64,000 nucleotides of DNA from Strigamia acuminata. Lineage: Eukaryota > Arthropoda > Chilopoda > Geophilomorpha > Linotaeniidae. The stretch's first letter is position 1. Each line of letters begins with the position of its first letter. Of the stretch, positions 11,731-23,558 are shown piece after piece. Location of the stretch: NCBI GenBank assembly GCA_949358305.1, contig OX442314.1, forward strand, positions 32,483,608 to 32,547,607, in the 5' to 3' direction. A model generated the notes under the pieces. That model saw nothing but the letters and a program-made list of their open reading frames with translations. It was not told the origin of the DNA and did not search any database. The translations under genes were made by a program, and so were the position numbers.

Positions 11731-13689
11731 ACTCTTAATAAAGCAACATTAATGACCTACACTTACTCAAATGTAAAATAATAAATATTTTGACTGTATT
11801 GGGTAGTTTCTACACACATTTAGCAACTGCTTTTGCACACATGAACATAAACATCACCCGGATGCTTCACAACATTGCTACTTGAGTGACATTTTTATAT
11901 TTTTAGATCTAGAATCAGACCTGTTAAAAATTAAAATTTTATTTGGTTACCGGCCAATAAAATATATTGTACTCCCCTAATCTGTGTTCTCGGAGCTCAT
12001 TTCTACTGAATCGGTTAGGCCGATTTAGTTCATGAAAAGATGATGAAAATTGTCAATTCCAGTTGGTGAAACTGACATGAACCAAGATGACGCTGAAACC
12101 AGCATGAAACTATGAGACTATCAAAAGGTCTAGTAAGTGAGAAGAGTAACCGAAAAAAGGAAATTAGTTTTTGTACTTTTTTTTTATTCTACAGTTTTCG
12201 TATCGCGAGAAATAAACTTGAAAAAATGTTTGAATTTGGAGCGTGATTGTCGGAGTTTAGTTATTTCTTCGCCAGATGGCGATACTCGGTTGACCTACAC
12301 GACAACATGGATGCAGCGAGATCGAGATCGACGAGTTCAACTTGGCGGAAAGAGTAAAGATTTTTCATAGAAACTTGATCATACATTTCGTTATGTGATG
12401 AAATATTCCGTCTTTTAGATTGACTGAGCTGCGTATAATACATTTCAAGTCTCACGTGGCATTTAACCGAAGGATGGGTTCAAAACTCGGTCGATTGAAA
12501 TGACGTGTTAAAATGCAACTTGTGCTGATTGCTCGGGTAAGCAACAAAATTGATACGAAATCAAACATTATTCACAAATTTCAGACTTTGGTCGTTTTTA
12601 ATGACTAATGAAAATCAGTGCTGGATTTAAATATTGCCAGGCCGAATGCTGCGACAAATATGGGGCCTTTATCTGTCGTGAATAAGTATAGTCTATCGAA
12701 TTACACGGAAACTTGAGATAATTTAGAGAACTGCACACCGTTTTTTTCCGTGGGTTTCCAACATGATTCCTTTGCTGCTTGGTTTAAGTAAGAAATTTTC
12801 TGCCTGCATCTCCCGTTTGTAACCTCAAAGGCATATACAGTATTTCCACTTGCTTCGACGTGTTAGTCAACCACCTTGAAGCCACTGCTGTGCACACTGC
12901 TGTGTATTTCTGATGATTTTCTAACAACATTAGACGAAGCTAATGGTCAGATAAATGCTGTATACCGCATTGAGATATATAATCCGAGAGACGTTCGGTC
13001 TTGCATTCCGTTTCAGGTGACTTTATAATACAATTTAACTTGAACACAATAAAGTCACCTCGTACTTGTTTATTATTTTTTTTAAAAAAATATTTGCATA
13101 CAGTACAAATGCATGGATATCAAATTCGTTTTGGCTAATGGGTCTGTTGAATTCCAGTGTAGCAGGGTTGTAGTGGCGGGTACACGCGATGTCGTTTAGT
13201 GTTTGTTGCAGTGGTACAAAGTGTGCTTTTCCTTTTTATTTGGCTGGGTTGGAAAAATGAGTAGAAGCGACAGTAGTCTTTACTTTTATTTATTACAGGA
13301 AAAATATTTACGAAAAGAATCTTGTTTCATTTGTCATAGTGTACCTGCAAGTAAAACTTTGTACAGTAAATCAATACAAATAATTTTTGAATGATGAATA
13401 TTTCAACTTGTGAATGTGGAGCCGCGTCTATCTTCTACTGTTCAACTATACTGGAATTGGGATCCTTTCACGTTTCAACGTCATTATTGTACGTCATTTT
13501 TGCTACAAAGAAAATCGTTACTGCTGTGTTGTTTTCCTTTTCCAGCACATAGAAAAACGTCAAAAGAAGAAAATTTTGTTATTGGACCCGCCCTCAGGCT
13601 CGCCTCCAGGCCTTGGACAGTCACGACATGTTTGTGGATGTAGATTGAAGACACCGCATGCCAATTATTTTATAACTTATTAATTTAAA
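11731..13689. other. Intergenic spacer between IR genes 1 and 2
   Basis: Contains AATAAA at 11737 and the same ordered blocks as the other spacers. A segment near 12600-13100 (TTGCCAGGCCGAATGCTGCG...) is shared with the spacers after genes 2 and 3 but missing after gene 0. The block near 12199-12356 matches the reading-frame-like block at 4856 but contains a TGA. No gene is supported. Confidence 0.5.
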
Positions 13690-13812
13690 TCGAGTTAACT
13701 GGGCAACAGTTGCCAAAGCAAATCACCAACAAATGAATAATTAACATAGTGTGGTCGTGTATTTTGTATCGTGCATGTTGTGATTAACGACCAGACGTGG
13801 ACAACTTGGAGA
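13690..13812 (+). promoter_or_regulatory. Conserved upstream block of IR gene 2
   Basis: Nearly the same 120 bp as before genes 1 and 4, with the GGCAACAGTTGCC palindrome and GTGTGGTCGTGTATTTTGTA. Read as core promoter and 5' UTR by conservation only. Confidence 0.4.
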
Positions 13813-16800
13813 ATGAACGTTCTAAGAGTTTGCTTCGTTTGCTTCTTTTCTGGATTTATCGGCATTTTAAACAGTAATCTTTTAAAAATTATATAACTTG
13901 AAAAATAATCAGGAAATTTAAAGAAATTATGGCAACTAATCAGGGTATGTGTACATTTACCTTTGGTTTTTAGCACGGGAAAAAACTTCTTTAGCAAACT
14001 TATCCTTTGCTGACTATAATGAACTCGATTTTCATTTATCTAAAATTGTACAAATCACAAACACGAGAAGAATACACATTATTTATTATCAGGATGATTA
14101 TGGTTAGTAAAAATCCCAAATTGTATTTAGGTTTATGTATTTATTTATCTTCTGTTCCTATTCTAGTTTTAAACTGTTTGACGAAATTAATCCGTTTCAA
14201 TTGGATTGGAAAAATTCAAATGTCAGCACAACGATTCAGTAATGCGTCATTAGATTTCGATTATACTCCTTTCCAGCTGATTCTCATCTGGATAGAAAGT
14301 TTTGAGCAGGTAAAGATCTAATTATCATTCTGGTTATATTTGTTGACCGACTGCCATGAATGCTTGTTGGTCTTGACAGATCTTCTTTTTATTTCTAATT
14401 CTAACAGTATACGCTTGTTTTACATTTTAAAATAAATCTTTGTTTCAGCTTGCCCAGTATGCTTTCTTATCAATTGAAAACAAAGTGTTGATATTTGTCA
14501 TCCAGGAAACACGAGGAACTCCAAATCCAAAGCATGATCTAGATTTGCCCGTATTACAGGATCTAATCATATGGAGACAGAATAAAGTTTACTTATTCAC
14601 ATATGCTCAACACAGTAATGTATGAGTCAATAGTTTAAGTATTATTAACTGTATGTTTGCAGAATGTTCATTTTGTTCTTAATTAAAACCGTTTATTTCA
14701 AAACATCTAAAAGTACATGGTGTATCCAAATCTACCACGTTCAAAACGATACAGGGTCATTAATTGATGACACCAAAATGAAAACCACCGTTGCAGGTTA
14801 ACGATTGGTGCAATTTTTGTCTACAAAGATTAACATTCAATATATTTGATTTTTAAAATATATAACCTGTATATTTAAAAATAAGGAAGGTTATATATAT
14901 GTACTGTACATATTTTTTTATCGTATATTACAGAATTTTAGTTTGCGGTTAGTGAAACATCAATCTGAGGGGACCATTTTCCAAACAACCAACTTAAGGA
15001 TAAATTGTGCGGAGCAACAAAAATGTCAATTTGAAAAGATTTCTCAAACAACAGTGATTCTGAAAAAACAAAATTTTACTGTAGCCAAGGTTATGCAAGC
15101 AACTACAATTGAAATAGTAATTATAAATAATATTGCATGGCAGATTTATGGGGACAACTAATAGTGAGGAGGTAAAGCTGAATGGTGCAAGAGTGTCACA
15201 AAAGGTCCAGTGTAAATCTACCCAGCACAGAAAGCAGTTTTTAATGGGTCTTCCACAGCGGAAGACCAATGTTGACTATTTGGTGGACTGTTCCCAGAGA
15301 AAACAAAGACAATCCAATCCCTCTGTGATAACCGTTTATTTATAAACTAAATTTGCTTTAAGTTCACTAAAAATCTCACTGTTAGTCACATTTAAACTTT
15401 CTGTTGCCCCCAGGAAAAGTAGGCTGCTCTAGCCGCCGGTGGCAAAAAAATTAACTGCTCATTTTGAGCTGAAGCAGCGTGGCAGCATGTGAAGATTTTT
15501 TTGTCCATAGGTGTACAACTTATATCCCACACAGACCCAAACAGAAAGTAACAACCAAAGAGAAAATACTGAGAATAGTAATCGACTTAACGTCAACAAA
15601 GAAATGATTAAATACAGTCTCTTGTGCTCATTTCTATCAACGTGTTGTGCGTTCGGCGCTGTTTATGCATTCCTGTGCGCTATTTGTGTCTGTCCATTCT
15701 CACAACATTGACAGTTTCATTGGTGATGTGTTGTGGGATGAGGTTGAGGGATGGTTCTTTGGGGTGTCAACTACACTCCTATCTCATACTTGCCCAAAGA
15801 AAAATTAATAATCAAAAAAGAAAATAGTGAAAACGATAATCGAACACAAGTTAACTAGGAAATCATCTTGATTTTTATAGGTTGAAATAAAACCGAAATA
15901 CGGTTTTCTATTAAAAATTTTCGAAATTCTTGATCACGTATTGGAGAAATTCAGTAACATTTGGTAAATTTTTTGTTGCTTGGTAAACTATACTTTCAGT
16001 TGGTTGACAAAAACTTTTCTACATTTCTAGCTCAATAGTAAATATTACCATTAAGGATGACAATAATAAACTTAAAAATCTGAAGAAGAACGTAAGTGTG
16101 TTAATTACAACGTTGTGATAATAGAGAGTTTGCGGGATGCATTTTTCCCTTATTTTGTGCCACGTTACACTATTTTAGTGCCTTATCGTAAAGGAAAAAT
16201 CTTTAGTGTATCGTTTCCAACACTAAATTAAAATATAGCGCAGCCAATCAGAATTGAGAACACTATATTGGTAGCTCCGCCCATTGCAAATGGCGATTAT
16301 TTTGTTGTCCCGATCAAACACATCAGTCATAGGTACATAGATTGAATGACAAGTGAGGCCCAAAATTGAATTTTAGGCCCAAAATCATACTTTATAGGCA
16401 TAATAATGGAATTTTATGCAGAAATTTGCACATTTACGCCCTCAAATTAAATTTTTAGGCCCAAAATTACTAACTGTCAGTAGTTGGCTGAAATAGTGTA
16501 GTGATAAGGGAAAAGTGCAGCCCGCAAAAACTTAATTTATCATTTTTCCCTTACACTATTTTTATACCGTATAGTGTTTAACTGTAAGGGAAAAATGCAT
16601 CCCGCAAACTCTCTATAAGGAAGTTTGCACAAATCACTATTCCTTATATGGTTCGTACAGGAAAGCTGGAAGTACAGTTGGTTCCAATAAGTTGAGACTA
16701 CCCTGAAGTTTTTGTGAGCAAATTAATTTTGTCACAATTATAAACGAGAAAAAAAGCAAACAAACTGGCTTGGCAGATTGAAATCTGAATAAAGAATCAA

Positions 16801-19127
16801 TTACCCTTTATAATCTCTTTTACCCGCAACAATGGTTTAACAAAGGGACTCATGTTTAGCTTTAATTATTCAAGTCAGAAATCTAGTTTACAGATATCTG
16901 GCATTTAACTTAAACTCATAAAATAATTATCACTTACATGCTTTTGTTCAATACAAACAATATGTCTTACCTCTATCTTAATTCTAAAATAAATAACATA
17001 AATGAAAATAATTTACGTTACTGTATTATCATAACATAACTTACAAGTTAGGCATATGTCTAAGTTATGTTATGATGATAACTAGCTCATGCCTGTCCAT
17101 TCACTAGAAGGCAGTTGCTAGTTTGGGAACTCCAGAAGAACTGACCTTAATGGGAAATTTCTGTTACTAACAAGTTAACTCCTATTCCCCCTGTTAACTT
17201 CAATAGCTCAAACCGGTTACGTCCCAGTGGCAAACGCCATCTGTTGAGCTTTTATTGCACTGTTCCAGCTGAAATGAAGTGCAGAAGCCACCCAATTCAC
17301 GGTATCGCTTAAACATGAGACAAAATCATTTTCTCTAGAAATTCTGTTGTGATTGATTTTAATCCAAAGAAATTGCACACTTTAATGGATCTCCATCATT
17401 TTAGCGACGCTCATTTTAGCGAAAAAGTCCCATTTTAGCGAACATGTCATTTTAGCGACACAAAAACCTAGGTTTAATTCCTAAGAAGGGCTAACAAGGG
17501 GGGGCGCAGCCCCCCCTTGACCCCCCGCGAACCTAACCTTACTGGTTTTTTGATGAAAACCACTTTTTTATCGTGTCGCGTCGCTAAAACCTTGGTTTTT
17601 GTGCCGCTAAAATGACATGTTCGCTAAAATGGGACTTTTTCGCTAAAATGAGCGTCGCTAAAATGACGCTAACCGACTTTAATATATGTTAACACACAAC
17701 ATTTTTCAGAATTCATTTTTTATTCAACTTGCCTATTCCTTTTATCAGCAATATGACTTCGTCAGAATCATGTTTGGAATAAGTACAGAACGTGTGCTGA
17801 ATTTCGACTTTGTCAATTATCCGATCGACAGAGACACATTTGCATTCGTCATACGAGAGGACAGTGTCATCAAAGAATACTTATGGTTGACATTTTTCAA
17901 ACCGTTTTCTATGGTTGTTTGGTTGTGTATTTTAGCTACTTATTTCTTGATCGCGCTATCTCTTGCTTTGATCACCCAATACCGCAAAAGCAAACCCTCA
18001 ACTTCAGGTAAATACACTTCAAAAGATTACTAATCAATTTACAAGCAATAATACTTTTATTGTACATCAAAGGTTATACTATTACTGGAACGGAAAACTT
18101 GTTTCGTTTGCTAATTATTTCAAGCTACAGTGTGGTACTATATGCATCACTCACTGTTACAACATCACGCCTGCAATACAACAGCATTCAAGACGTATTG
18201 TTAGACGACAGAGTCAACCTTTACGCTTTTGGAGTGCGGTTCCCTTACAAGCTTATTAAGGTAATGGACTAATGGATAGAAATGTCAAAACACCTCCTGA
18301 CTTCAATTGTTACACTATTTAAATATCAAAAGGTGCCTGTTAAACTTACTTATGCGGTTAAGAATACAATCTTTTTATGCTTTTTTTTTGGAATTGTGTA
18401 CCCAGGTAGGTAGAGTTTAGTACAGACCAACAAATGAAAGTGTATGGATTTGGAATTTGTAGGTGATACTTGTAATTGCATAGTGTGTTCTTATTTTTCT
18501 ATGGCAGAAGGCAGAAACAAATCTTACACGGGAAATTTGGCATCGGATGGAAAAAGGTCCCGGTGAAGGAAACATTTCCTTGACTGATGGTCCAAAACTA
18601 CTTTTGAAGAACAAAAATGCCATCATCCACTTGTACAATATCCTCAAACAGATGTACGGACAAAACTGTATGTTTAGTTTTATAAAAATTCCCATTGGGG
18701 ATCGTTCAACTTATTTCATGTTTAATAAAAAATCCAAATATGTTGAGTTATTTAATCAGAAGTGAGTACTGTAGTAGTAAATTTGTAAAGGTTTTAAAAT
18801 TCAACTTCAATTGTACGTTTTAGCATTTTGAACCTAAACGAAAAAGGAATCGTAAACAGACTCGACGATAAATACAAAACATCAACATTTTGCGAAACAG
18901 GAAATTATGACTGCAAACCCATCTCTATGTACCACACAATCACCGCATTTCTGATTTTAATTGGAGGAACTTTCTGCTCTGGAATTATATTTTTCGTGGA
19001 ATTTCTTTATCGGAACAAGTTTGAAACTGACAGTGTGCGCACAAATTCACAACCACCTGTTATCGTAGCAACTGAGAGCGTAGAAGCTGAAGCTGACTCA
19101 TGTCATGTCTTAGTTTCAGCAAGTTAA
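13813..19127 (+). CDS. Ionotropic receptor (divergent IR), gene 2, complete, 11 exons
   Basis: Complete paralog, 1809 nt spliced, 602 aa. Exons: 13813-13873, 13974-14102, 14167-14309, 14449-14619, 14934-15089, 15881-15963, 16031-16091, 17749-18007, 18073-18260, 18508-18761, 18824-19127. Joins keep phase and the frame is open. The domain order is the same as in gene 1: signal peptide (MNVLRVCFVCFFSGFIGI), short N-terminal domain, S1 with STERVLNFDFVN, TM1, SYSVVLYASLTV, S2, last TM, acidic tail. Exon 6 is five codons longer than in genes 0 and 1, as in gene 3. The exon 5 donor is GTTATG rather than GTAAAG and may be weaker. AATAAA lies at 19134. Intron 7 has taken two TIR elements without losing splice sites. 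Confidence 0.82.
16124..16613. mobile_element. MITE with TA target duplication in intron 7 of IR gene 2
   Basis: Terminal inverted repeats of about 29 bp start GAGAGTTTGCGGGATGCATT and the insert is flanked by TA on both sides. The paralogous introns show the empty site. Further inverted words (CCCTTAC.CTATTTT) lie inside, next to the ends. 490 bp, no coding capacity. Confidence 0.7.
17387..17675. mobile_element. hAT-like MITE built from CATTTTAGCGA repeats
   Basis: 289 bp flanked by an 8-bp duplication ACTTTAAT. The long inverted repeats are made of spaced direct copies of CATTTTAGCGA in each arm. The centre is GC-rich (GGGGGCGCAGCCCCC, GGGCTAACAAGG). The empty site is visible in genes 0, 1 and 3. 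The 8-bp TSD fits the hAT superfamily, but no transposase is present to confirm it. Confidence 0.7.
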
Positions 19128-19309
19128 ACTCTTAATAAAGCAACATTATTGGCCTACACTTACTCAAATATAAAATAATAAATATTTTGACTGTATTGGG
19201 TAGTTTCTACACCACATTTAGCAACTGCTTTTGCACACATGAACAGAAACATCACACGGATGCTTCACAACATTGCTACTTGAGTGACATTTTTACATTT
19301 TTAGATCTA

Positions 19310-19937
19310 TACTCGAGTTGCACTCAAAAAGGGACCTCACAATGTGTGCTGCCATTGGTCGAGCCAGTTTACTACTAACTCCTGACTATTAGGAGAAGTA
19401 GTTTTGTTTTTTATTTATTGTTGTGATTGTTTTGACTAATTTAGTTTGTTATTTTGATTTTACTTAATAAAAAATGTTATTTCCATCATTAAAATGAAGT
19501 TTCACACATTAAAAAATGTCAAACTCATGTTTGTTGTGTTTATTGCTTACATCGTCTGGATAAAAAAAAATTTAAGAATTATTTATTGGTTAATTCAGTC
19601 TGGATCGTAAACAACTTTTTTATTACTTATTGGTTACTTTGTCCAGAAGCAGAATATAAAGCAGAAATAGCAGAAATATACCAGAAATATACCAGAATAT
19701 AGCAGAAATAAAATTGTGTAGTTTAAGTCGTTTTAACTCGCCTGGTTTCCAAAATTTGGGTCTGAAAGGCAACAGATCTTGCTTCAACTTGTGGGCAGCC
19801 ATCTTTGTTTAGCCTTGACAATGCAGACATTGTAATCGATGAGCTTGGGTCTACTTTTGTGGCTCACTACACCAGTAAACTGGCTCGACCAATGGGAGCA
19901 CACATTGTGAGGTCCCTTTTTGAGTGCAACTCGAGTA
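19310..19937. mobile_element. MITE-like element downstream of IR gene 2
   Basis: Terminal inverted repeats of about 60 bp start TACTCGAGTTGCACTCAAAA and extend into GACCTCACAATGTGTGC. The empty site (GATCTAGAATCAG) is present after genes 0, 1 and 3. The flanks are TA on the left and CA on the right, fitting a mutated TA duplication. It is related to the element at 789-1172 and, over its A/T-rich interior, to the end of the window (63930-64000). Confidence 0.65.
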
Positions 19938-20447
19938 CAGAATCAGACCTGTTAGAAATTAAAATTTTGTTTGGTTATCGGTCAATAAAATATATTGTAC
20001 TCCCCTAATCTGTGTTCTCGGAGCTCATTTCTACTGAATCGGTTAGGCCAATTTAGTTCATGAAAAGTTAATGAAAATTGTCAATTCCATTTGGTGAAAC
20101 CATAATGGTGAAACCGACATGAACCAAGATGACGCTAAAACCAGCATGAAACTATGAGACTACCAAAAGTTTTAGTAAGTGAGAAGAGTAGCCGAAAAGA
20201 GGAAATTAGTTTTTGTACTTTTTTTATTGTGCAGTTTTCGTATGGCGAGAAATGAACTTGAAAAAATGCTTGAATGTGGAGCGTATTTGACGGAGTTTAG
20301 TTATTTCTTCGCCAGACGGCGACACTCGGTTGAACTACACGACAACATGGATGCAGCGAGATCAAGATCGACGAGTTCAACTTGCCGGAAACAGTAATGA
20401 TTGTTCAAAGAAACTGGATCAAACATTTCCTTATATGATGAAATATT

Positions 20448-20652
20448 GGCAGAATGACGGTTTACGGGCGACCCGAAAAAGAAGTGGTTTGCATAAAAAA
20501 ACCAGCAAGGTGAGGTTCGCGGGGGGGTCAAGGGGGGGCGCAGCCCCCCCATTGTTAGCCCTTCTTGGGGTTTTAATTTTTAATTTTTTCTTTAATTTGA
20601 ACTGAATTTAATAAACTTGATTTTCGGGTCGCCCGTAAACCGTCATTCTACC
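20448..20652. mobile_element. hAT-like MITE with GC-rich core downstream of IR gene 2
   Basis: 205 bp flanked by an 8-bp duplication GAAATATT; the empty site is at the same block after gene 1. Inverted ends of about 29 bp contain AGAATGACGGTTTACGGGCG. The core (TTCGCGGGGGGGTCAAGG, GGGGCGCAGCCCCCC, TTGTTAGCCCTTCTT) is nearly the reverse complement of the core at 17387-17675, although the ends differ. Confidence 0.7.
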
Positions 20653-21572
20653 GAAATATTCCGTGTTTTAGATTGACTGAGCTGCGTAGAATACATTTCA
20701 AGTCTCACGTGGCATTCAACCGAAGGAAGGGTTTAAAGCTCGGTCGATTGAAATGACGTGTTAAAATGCAACTTGTGCTGATTGCTCGGGTAAGCAACAA
20801 AATTGATACGAAATCAAACATTATTCACAAATTTCAGACTTTGGTCGTTTTTAATGACCAGTGAAAATCAGAGCTGGATTTAAGTATTGCCAGGCCGAAT
20901 GCTGCGACAAATATGTCGTGAATAAGTATAGTCTATCGAATTACACAGAAACTTGAGTTGATTTTGAGAACTGCACACCGTTTTTTCCGTGGGTTTCCAA
21001 TATGATTCCTTTGTGGCTTTCATTTCCTTCCTCGTCTCGATTAGACGTGAAAATAGACGGGTATTGTGACGAGACAAACTCAATTCCATCAACATCAGCA
21101 TGTCGCCATGCAGTGACGAATACTCTTTATCGTCATCAATTTTTTAGTTGAAGCAAACGGTTTCCGCTTTGCGCATGGCAATTGGTGATGGCGCACGTAG
21201 CACGCACTAACAACAGAAACTTTGACGCGCCTATTATCCCACGTAAAATGAAAATGAACATTTGTTTAAATCAATAACATGCCAAGCAAGAATACAACTT
21301 ACACAAAATCCACCCCTCGCTGGGCCCTTTAAAAAAAGAAGAAAACGTCAATTCAATTTCCACTCCTCGTGGTTTAAGTAAGAAATTTTCTGCCTGCATC
21401 TCGCGTTTGTAACTTCAAAGGCATATATTTCCATCCGTTCGATGTGTTAGTCCTTGGAACCGCCTTGAAGCCACTGCTTTGCACACCGCTGTGTATTTCT
21501 GCTGATTTTCTAACAACATTATACGAAGCTAATGGTCAGATAAATGCTGTATGTATACCGCATTGAGATATA

Positions 21573-22226
21573 AAGGGTGTCCCAAAAAGAACGCAAGATT
21601 TGAATTTGCTGCCATTTGTGCAGTAAATTTTTGGCAACCCTGAAATAACAACAGTTTGACAGCTGAGAGGTTAGGGTTAGGTTTAGGATTAATGAAAATG
21701 AAGTGTTACACGATACAACAACATGTTTAGGCTTAGTAAAAATGGAGCGTTACACAAGACAACAACGCGGTTTCATTATTGAACAATATATCAAAAATAA
21801 CGCATGATTTGAATTAAATAAAAAACACAGTTTTTATTCTTTGAACGGCTTGTTTTTGGACGACCCATGATTTTAGCGTCTCCAACTGATCCAGTCTCCC
21901 TGAATTTTTCAATTAATCTCTTCACAGTTGACGAAGTTAAAACACTATTCCGACCATATTTTGTATGAAATTTTCGAACTGTGGTTGCCAAACTTTTATT
22001 ATTTTTGAGATATTGTTCAATAATGAAACCGCGTTGTTGTCTTGTGTAACGCTCCATTTTTACTAAGCCTAAACATGTTGTTGTATCGTGTAACACTTCA
22101 TTTTCATTAATCCTAAACCTAACCCTAACCTCTCAGCTGTCAAACTGTTGTTATTTCAGGGTTGCCAAAAATTTACTGCACAAATGGCAGCAAATTCAAA
22201 TCTTGCGTTCTTTTTGGGACACCCTT
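21573..22226. mobile_element. Fold-back mariner-like element
   Basis: 654 bp with arms of over 200 bp in inverted orientation, ends AAGGGTGTCCCAAAAAG, and TA duplications. The empty site is present after gene 1 (GAGATATATAATCC). Both arms contain the 5' end of a mariner-type transposase gene, so the element looks like an inverted duplication of one end with the middle lost. Confidence 0.75.
21791..22096 (-). pseudogene. Mariner-type transposase, N-terminal remnant
   Basis: About 95 codons in the right arm of the fold-back element. The reading starts near MERYTRQQRGFIIEQY and shows the helix-turn-helix pattern (TVRKFHTKYGR, STVKRLIEKFRETGSV) typical of the N-terminus of Tc1/mariner-superfamily transposases and related domesticated genes. 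The catalytic DDD/DDE part is absent, so it cannot act as a transposase. The left arm repeats only the first 20 or so codons on the opposite strand. Confidence 0.65.
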
Positions 22227-22370
22227 TATAATCCGAGAGACGTTCTGTCTTGCATTCCGTTCCAGGAGACTTAATACAATTTAAGTTGAACACAATAATG
22301 TCACCTCGTACTTGTTTATTATTTTTTAAAAAGAATATTTGCACACACTACAAATGCATGGATATCAAAT

Positions 22371-22944
22371 TCCGAAATTGATAACTAATAATTATTAGAA
22401 ATTAATTGGGAACCGCATGCTGAAAATATGTCACTATCTTCAGAGATAAACGTGCCATGCACTTTTGGGTTGACCGCTGGACACGCGTACGTCGTGTGTG
22501 AGTGCAAAATAAACGTTTTTACCAGTTTAAACAAGATGAATTGTCTTTCATCATTGAAAATTGCCAACAAAGGGTTATTGGCACCAACACGTCCAGTTGC
22601 GTGGGTTTTTAGTCTCAACGTAAGTCAAATTCGGGCATTTTCAGACACCAAACCGCCGACCTGACCACGAGGCGTTAGGCCTAATCAAAATTGAGAAGAA
22701 TTGGTGGTAATTCATAAAAAAGACCTAGGAAATGACGGACCAGCAAACTGGGCAGCGGCGGGCATCAGACGTGCATGGCGTGGCAAGGACGAGAAGGCTA
22801 TGAATGCAATTCGTATTTTAGCATTTCTTCATCACTCATACCGAAGTTGTCATTTTCATATCCTATATGAGTACAGTACACCGCAGGATGATGCTCATGA
22901 TGCTGTGCTGATGATTCGACGATGCTGTAGGTATTAAGGCGTTT
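22371..22944. other. Unclassified insertion in the spacer between IR genes 2 and 3
   Basis: About 575 bp present only in this spacer, between sequence equal to 13120 and 13128 of the previous spacer. No clear inverted ends, TSD or recognisable protein. Short frames occur on both strands but none resembles a known family. The rest of the 19938-23440 spacer matches the other spacers. Confidence 0.4.
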
Positions 22945-23439
22945 TGGCTTCTGGTTCTGTTGAATTCCAGTGTTGTAGTGGAGGGTATACGCAATGTCGT
23001 TTAGTGATTGTTGCAGTGGTATTACAAAGTGTGCTTTTCCTTTTTAATTGGTTCGGTTGGAAACGTGTAGAAAAGACAGTAGTCTTTATGTTTACTTATT
23101 ACCGGAAAAATATGCCTGCAAGTAAAAACATTGTACAGTACATCGATACATATTAATTTTTAATGATGAATATTTCAAGTTGTGAATATGGGGTCGTGGC
23201 AACCTTTCGCTGTACAACTGAACTGGAATTGAGATCCGTTCAACGTCATTATTCTACGTCATTTCTGCGGCAACGAAAATCGTTTCAGCTGTGTTGTTTT
23301 TCTTATCCAGCGCATAGAAAAGCGACAAAAGAAAATAATCTCATTAGTGGACCTGCCCCCTCAAGGTTCTGTCAGCTGGCCAAGGCCTTGGACTGTCACG
23401 ACACGTTTGCAAGTGTAGATACCACATTTCAATCAATAC

Positions 23440-23558
23440 AGTAATCTGGGCAACAGTCGCCAAAGCAAATCTCCAACAAAAGAATAATTAACATAGCGTG
23501 GTCGTGTGTTTTGTATCGTGTATGTTGTGATTAACGATCAGACGGGACAACTTGGAGA
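23440..23558 (+). promoter_or_regulatory. Conserved upstream block of IR gene 3
   Basis: Same block as before genes 1, 2 and 4, slightly more diverged (GGGCAACAGTCGCC breaks the palindrome by one base). Read as core promoter and 5' UTR by conservation only. Confidence 0.35.

Noticed and set aside
21655-21700. Telomere-like GGTTAGGGTTAGG as an interstitial telomere repeat
   Set aside because: It is a short word within the fold-back mariner arm and appears in both arms because they are inverted copies.
22428-22664. Frames on both strands of the unclassified insertion at 22371-22944
   Set aside because: They overlap antiparallel and show no family resemblance, splice context or conservation in the other spacers.
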